Assembly (NCBI GenBank): GCA_016285355.1
Contig: JAEEQP010000012.1
Span: 1 to 64,000 of the forward strand
Direction of reading: 5' to 3'
Length of the DNA stretch: 64,000 nucleotides
From: Bacteroidales bacterium
Lineage (GTDB): Bacteria; Bacteroidota; Bacteroidia; Bacteroidales; F082
Part shown: one piece after another, positions 61,801 through 64,000 of the stretch
Numbering within the stretch: the first letter of the stretch is position 1
How the letters are laid out: every line of letters starts with the position of its first letter
Notes under the pieces: generated by a model
What the model was told of the DNA's origin: nothing
Seen by the model: only the letters and a program-made list of their open reading frames with translations
Database searches by the model: none
Program-made: the position numbers and the translations under genes

Positions 61801-61991
61801 ATGGCATCTAACTCTTTTTCAGCCGATTCTGGCAGGTTCTTTTCAAGGTTTTCCTTTACTTTCTTCCACATGGTTTCGTAATTGTTTTTCGGGGTTTTGG
61901 GATTGTCGGGGGTCTTGTCCGGCGTTGCGAAAGCCAACAGACCGATGGCCACTAAGGCGACGGTCGCGATGATGATGGTGGTGCGTTTCAT
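55866..61991 (-). CDS. Bacterial alpha-2-macroglobulin family protein
   Basis: 2041 aa. Signal peptide (about 1-22, ending LLAFA). An N-terminal helical region (to about 370) precedes MG domains that contain the hallmark TDRAIYRPGQTVYFQGI (about 595-611), an A2M domain (ETAFFFSQLRTNADGSATF) and an alpha/alpha toroid (WPWMDGMPESAYITTYILSG). The thioester CxEQ motif is absent (NADRAETAFYVFYAN in its place), so covalent protease trapping is not expected. Two palindromic repeats are inserted in frame (about residues 1364 and 1917). Probably a periplasmic or envelope protease-defence protein. Confidence 0.93.
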   Translation of the reverse strand: MKRTTIIIATVALVAIGLLAFATPDKTPDNPKTPKNNYETMWKKVKENLEKNLPESAEKELDAIEQQASKDKNQVQLLKTYLYRQNIFQFTIEEDPDQHFIQYAESKIGQLDEVCNALLHEEIAKAYAEYLNDNEWRINENLAIDGDLSKVEMKYWDKESFKTRINEHYAEALKPVEALKKAKTEDFMPLYENKDNNEKYIEYEASMFEFMFHRVANYYQEQADADDVEGDTEAWWLPAKDFVKVDLGNYDNPLIKCLKIFQDLMAYNLKNKNEDVLIYNDFKRFEFVNGILDKDDKYQAAMEALKAQHADNPLSAEITSLIARNLINQLENNDEDSTYFDNYKKAKALCEEAIAKFPKSQGAKNCQNLIKRIEAPQIDMRLNSVQLPNEAIPAVLEYQNTIAPYYRIVKVEEKEWGKLNGMQKEDLLKELNKKMSVAEQELSLPAETDYRQHSTLIALPALEKGIYYLTATTKRDIKNEDKTLVLNFQVSNLAYITDQKDDKMTVVTVDRKTGKTVEGVTVEVSRREWDYKTREYKTIIIETPKSDRNGMVKLTKKTENSFNINLRKGDDNLLSSNSFRLYQPYKNNNEIYTTTLFTDRAIYRPGQTVYFQGIVVRSQGDDKTLVNHYSEKVSFRDANWQEISSADFKTDEYGSFSGSFVIPTDRLNGLFRLNANKGSVCIRVEEYKRPTFEVNFEQPKEQYKLNQEVTVRGDVKAYAGFGLDDVEYSYRVIRKTSFPWRCWWWWYPTVEDEQITYGKARTDESGKFAVTFNLKPSQSIAPEKQPVFTYEIEVTATSKQGETHSDTYSIRAGYNEVSISTNLPLLIEKSEIGKYEISVQNMSWQPAKSRVKRTIYRFDDLAKIDYFEAMAEIKNRDIPVEIFDRQILSDEELARLFPNFCFYDKKTKTLVNEAEIMVDDKAKFYEGKALKPGKYMVELTSLDDPLAKVSQQFTVFENDSKKLPLTTMEWVHQDKSTAHPGDEIQLSLGSAAKNVEIWVQLLHGNEIRLEKWMTLDNEVQTLKYKVTEQDRGGLRWKYAFVKENVLCADFQTISVPFDNYDLNVKLATMRDKLNPGAEETWEVTVSDYKDKPLEAALLAGMYDASLDEFARNYWHFNMHPSGVYGNSFSTDRHGFISSNTALGYFYFAELFNFSLPSDAPFFDFGYGFGMRRYRKGGRVLYDYVEESAPMMTGAVLEKNSVAADGAVEIEEEEVLEQPIFKKLTPEEIAELDKQDKLSAEKPEAEPTLRENFNETAFFFSQLRTNADGSATFSFTMPDALTRWRLMLLAYTKDRKTGSNGYTFTSSKPVMIMADMPRYMYDNDELWFVANVINTGDEAVTPKAKLEIFDAATMQPVNIIVTDGPSTGSGTCTIPMEQIMPGRSKEVRWKVKAQYGLELLAFRFTAYAGEFSDAEQHLLPVLSSEIFMTQTLPITVKAETEQTFDFEAIANPDSHERDYSLTLNFSTNPVWYAVQALPYLANINADRAETAFYVFYANTLSSYIADNIPNLLNYIKKWQIETPDALLSQLEKDQDLKAIMLQETPWVLEAKSETEQRSRIATLFEVNTMRGQQTRVLQLIQQKQKYNGGWPWMDGMPESAYITTYILSGMGKLQKMGAWSSLSKADQNTAQSICDKAVRYLEYDVAETYRYMKKYSKGKDWPIGSTTLAELYALSFFKEQNSDKDFATAKKYYLASLNKEWTSFNFNQRSKGALVLYRNGNEKTAKLMIQSFKECAQKNEQIGMYWPKKYFSFESHIATHANIMAAFAEIDQNEEMIDQLRVWLLTQKQTNSWENSASTADAIYALLMRGSDWFAEGKEVTLRFGNTPINIEGGVAGTGFIQRRWNANEVTQEMQQLTVNNPTNHLVWGGLFRQYFVPIDEVKSDESGFTIKRELFVETVTDKGKKLVPVGTAFRQAQRPEAPEPVEGPTLKVGDKVTVKITFTSQQDMSYVFVKDLRAAGFEPIEQVSHYEYNDRMSYYQTNTDTDMEFFIERLPKGTHQLEYSMFVTKEGYLNNGYALIQCQYAPEFSAYSDGMKVKVGE
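56211..56254. repeat. In-frame inverted-repeat element, two arms
   Basis: TTCGACAGGCTCA (56214-56226) and TGAGCTTGTCGAA (56242-56254) form an inverted repeat with one mismatch. On the minus strand it reads FRQAQRPEAPEPVEGP within alpha-2-macroglobulin. Confidence 0.8.
57885..57905. repeat. In-frame repeat, single arm
   Basis: CCCTGAGCCTGTCGAAGGG, read as GPSTGSG in alpha-2-macroglobulin. Same orientation and reading frame as at 13071-13091. Confidence 0.75.
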
Positions 61992-62016
61992 GGTTTAGGC
62001 GTTTTGAAGAATAACG

Positions 62017-62024
62017 CAAAAATA
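62017..62024 (-). promoter_or_regulatory. -7 box for alpha-2-macroglobulin
   Basis: CAAAAATA (TATTTTTG on the minus strand), 25 nt upstream of ATG 61991. Confidence 0.6.
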
Positions 62025-62180
62025 GCAAATTTCGTGCAAAACGAAAAAAATTCGGTATTTTCATAAAATGTGTGAAATCGATGCGAATTTGGTTCATAAA
62101 ATGTGAAAACGAATGATAACGCCTTTTTGCTGGTGCGATGGTTGGAAAGAAATGAATTAGGTTTTGTTTGGGAAAAAGTG

Positions 62181-62188
62181 TAATTTTG
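62181..62188 (+). promoter_or_regulatory. -7 box for the radical SAM gene
   Basis: TAATTTTG, 70 nt upstream of ATG 62259, giving a leader of about 65 nt. Confidence 0.55.
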
Positions 62189-62258
62189 CACGCAAAACTA
62201 AAATAGTGGGTAACTGATAAAAATGGATTTCTCTCCGAACTAATTAAATTAATCTGAT

Positions 62259-63677
62259 ATGCCCAAAAAGAAAGTCAAGATAGGACTCGTAGATGCCGAC
62301 CTGCTTTGCAATGGGACTCGGCATCCTAATCTTGTTTTGATGAAAATAGCTGGATTTCTCAATGATAACGGAATAGATTTCCATCTGATTATTGACCAAA
62401 ATGAAGACATATCCCAGTATAAGCTGATCTATATATCTCGCGTATTCACCTTTACTCAGATGCCAGCGTTTTATGAGAACGCTACTACAGCTCAAAGAAA
62501 AAAATTCAGAGAAGGAGGAACAGGATTCTACGCTAACGAGCTCAACGTTAACAAATATCGCTACCAGCGCGAAAAGGACATGAATCAATTGGAAAACGAT
62601 GAGTTTCTCAATAGCTATCCCAACCGTCGAGGTGGCCCTCGCACTAATGGTATTGACCTCGCTCATCAGATGCCATATTACCACCTTTACGATGAATTTG
62701 TAGACCGCAAAGTCAGTGAAGGTTTCAAACGAGACAAGTACAAGGACTATCAGCAATATAGTATTGGCTTCCTCACCCGAGGATGTATTCGTCATTGTCC
62801 ATTTTGTATCAATAAATTAGAAGACAAGATTTTTCCGTATTCCGAACTTAAATGGTTTCTTGACGAAGAGCGAGACGAGCACGGCCACTTGGTGCGCCCA
62901 TATATCTATCTCTGGGATGACAACTTTCTTGCTTCCGATCCTGAGGTTTGGAGAGCACGCCTCCAACAGCTGATTGATACGAAGCGTCCCTTCCAGTTCA
63001 GGCAGGGTCTTGACGAACGAATGCTTGCCGAAAGTCCCTATGGTGAAGAGATGGCCGAGATGCTTTCTCGGACTAATTATCATGGAGATTTTATCTTTGC
63101 CTTTGACAATTGGCGTGAGCGTCCATTGATAGAGCGAGCCTTGAAGATTTGGAAGCACTACAATCCAACAAAGGGAACCAAGTTTTATCTTTTTTGCGGA
63201 TTCAAGCAAACAGAAAAGGGCTATCAAAAGTTTTATCGTGACATTTGGGAGATATTCCAACGCATTCGAGTGTTGATGCAATACGGCTGTGTGGGGTATA
63301 TCATGCGCCACGAGGACTATAAAAAAGCACCTGTCGCGAATCTGTATATACAGATAGCGCGTTGGTGTAACCAACAAGCTTTTTATAAAAAGATGTCGTT
63401 CTGGGAATACACATATCGTAATCAAACCTATTGGGAGCAAAAGGCGGGTTTTGAAGTGTTGAAAGAAATCAAGTCTTTTGATGAATTTCAGAGGGATTAT
63501 GAAACTGGCTATTATGAAAGAGAGGATTCACGTGGGAAAGTGCGTAAGATATGCAAAACTTTGCAATCATTGTTGGATATGTTGGAAATGTTTCCTGAGC
63601 ATCGAGAGGAACTACTTGAAATGTTCAATTATAAAATGTTAGAGTTAAAAAATCCCAAACTTTGGGAAAGACACTAA
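62259..63677 (+). CDS. Radical SAM protein with B12-binding-like N-terminus
   Basis: 472 aa. The N-terminal 100 residues (KIGLVDADLLCNGTRHPNLV, then LIYISRVFTF) resemble the cobalamin-binding fold of B12-dependent radical SAM proteins, but no DxHxxG ligand is seen. The [4Fe-4S] motif is TRGCIRHCPFC (Cx3Cx2C, about residues 178-188), followed by a radical SAM barrel (YLWDDNFLASDP, FRQGLDERM) and a His/Trp/Tyr-rich C-terminus. Reaction unknown. A small protein gene follows 13 bp downstream and is probably its partner. Confidence 0.88.
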   Translation: MPKKKVKIGLVDADLLCNGTRHPNLVLMKIAGFLNDNGIDFHLIIDQNEDISQYKLIYISRVFTFTQMPAFYENATTAQRKKFREGGTGFYANELNVNKYRYQREKDMNQLENDEFLNSYPNRRGGPRTNGIDLAHQMPYYHLYDEFVDRKVSEGFKRDKYKDYQQYSIGFLTRGCIRHCPFCINKLEDKIFPYSELKWFLDEERDEHGHLVRPYIYLWDDNFLASDPEVWRARLQQLIDTKRPFQFRQGLDERMLAESPYGEEMAEMLSRTNYHGDFIFAFDNWRERPLIERALKIWKHYNPTKGTKFYLFCGFKQTEKGYQKFYRDIWEIFQRIRVLMQYGCVGYIMRHEDYKKAPVANLYIQIARWCNQQAFYKKMSFWEYTYRNQTYWEQKAGFEVLKEIKSFDEFQRDYETGYYEREDSRGKVRKICKTLQSLLDMLEMFPEHREELLEMFNYKMLELKNPKLWERH

Positions 63678-63690
63678 TTGTCGAAAAACC

Positions 63691-64000
63691 ATGAGTGCCC
63701 AGGAAAAATATCAGAATCTTATCAATCAAGAGAGTGTCATGTTCTCTGATATATGTGATATAATGTTACATTCAAAGGTAGAAGATGGACGCAGATTCCT
63801 TTGTGCCATGAACAATACTGTTGATTGTTTCAGTGAAAGACGATGCGATGGAGAAATCAATTTCCAAATCATATATGTGCCATCTTGTCCGGAATGGGCA
63901 CGCGAACTTTTAGTGCGTTTTTTTATTCATAAAACAACATTTAGCAATTCACAAAAAATAATCACTTTAGCAAAAAAGAGTACTGATAGGGTTTTAAATC
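63691..64000 (+). CDS. Unknown protein, incomplete at window end
   Basis: The first 103 codons are visible from ATG 63691 (MSAQEKYQNLINQESVMFSD); the 3' end lies outside. Contains several Cys (FLCAMNNTVDCF, RRCDGE, PSCPEW). No family recognised. The 13-bp spacing after the radical SAM gene suggests one operon and a functional link, for example as substrate or partner of that enzyme. Confidence 0.65.
   Translation, partial: MSAQEKYQNLINQESVMFSDICDIMLHSKVEDGRRFLCAMNNTVDCFSERRCDGEINFQIIYVPSCPEWARELLVRFFIHKTTFSNSQKIITLAKKSTDRVLN

Noticed and set aside
1..64000. tRNA, rRNA or riboswitch genes
   Set aside because: No cloverleaf, rRNA core or known aptamer sequence was recognised by eye; a covariance-model scan would be needed to exclude them.

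Overview
The window looks like a chromosome segment of a Bacteroidota bacterium, most likely order Bacteroidales. The evidence is: promoters of the TAnnTTTG type placed just upstream of many starts, a type IX secretion (Por) sorting tail, GEVED and cleaved-adhesin surface domains, lipoproteins with Ser-Cys lipoboxes, weak Shine-Dalgarno sites, and a bacterial alpha-2-macroglobulin. No rRNA, tRNA or CRISPR array was seen.

Layout. 1-3.7 kb: the start of a large secreted adhesin-like protein, a six-helix membrane protein and a membrane-anchored AraC-type regulator, with paired 19-nt-period operators. 3.7-13.5 kb: a core-genome block on the minus strand: a sensor kinase, a methyltransferase, mnmG bracketed by two near-canonical parS sites, ybeY and a large coiled-coil membrane protein. 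13.5-50.9 kb: a capsule or O-antigen locus read entirely on the minus strand, from a promoter near 51.05 kb. It makes acidic sugars (ugd, UDP-GlcA epimerase, tviB/tviC-like, two copies of wecB/wecC) and GDP-fucose (gmd, fcl). It also carries wzx, wzy, glycosyltransferases, acyltransferases, a deacetylase, a PglC-like initiating transferase, three TupA-like ATP-grasp ligases and two CapA-like proteins. The product is probably an acidic polysaccharide with amide-linked amino acids and acetyl groups. 51-62 kb: rlmI, two lipoproteins, a secreted EEP nuclease with a sorting tail, and alpha-2-macroglobulin. 62.2-64 kb: a radical SAM protein and an incomplete partner gene.

Accessory modules interrupt the capsule locus: (i) a promoter-47aa-167aa cassette at 20.9-21.6 kb, inserted where the 5' end of an aminotransferase gene is duplicated; (ii) a promoter-243aa-66aa-MBL hydrolase cassette at 27.5-29.4 kb, inserted where the 3' end of a capA gene is duplicated; (iii) an HNH endonuclease plus AAA ATPase pair (Septu-like) at 46.8-48.7 kb, with the HNH gene split by a frame change at an A7 run. 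These are the best candidates for undescribed systems.

A second theme is small palindromic elements. Three unrelated small genes (four-helix-bundle/IVP, GxxExxY, GIY-YIG) each lie between inverted intergenic repeats of a different family. One hairpin family has a constant core and outer arms that vary but stay self-complementary; one copy is nested inside another and one serves as a terminator. A third palindromic sequence is inserted in frame inside two coding genes.

All family assignments were made by reading motifs. No database search was run.
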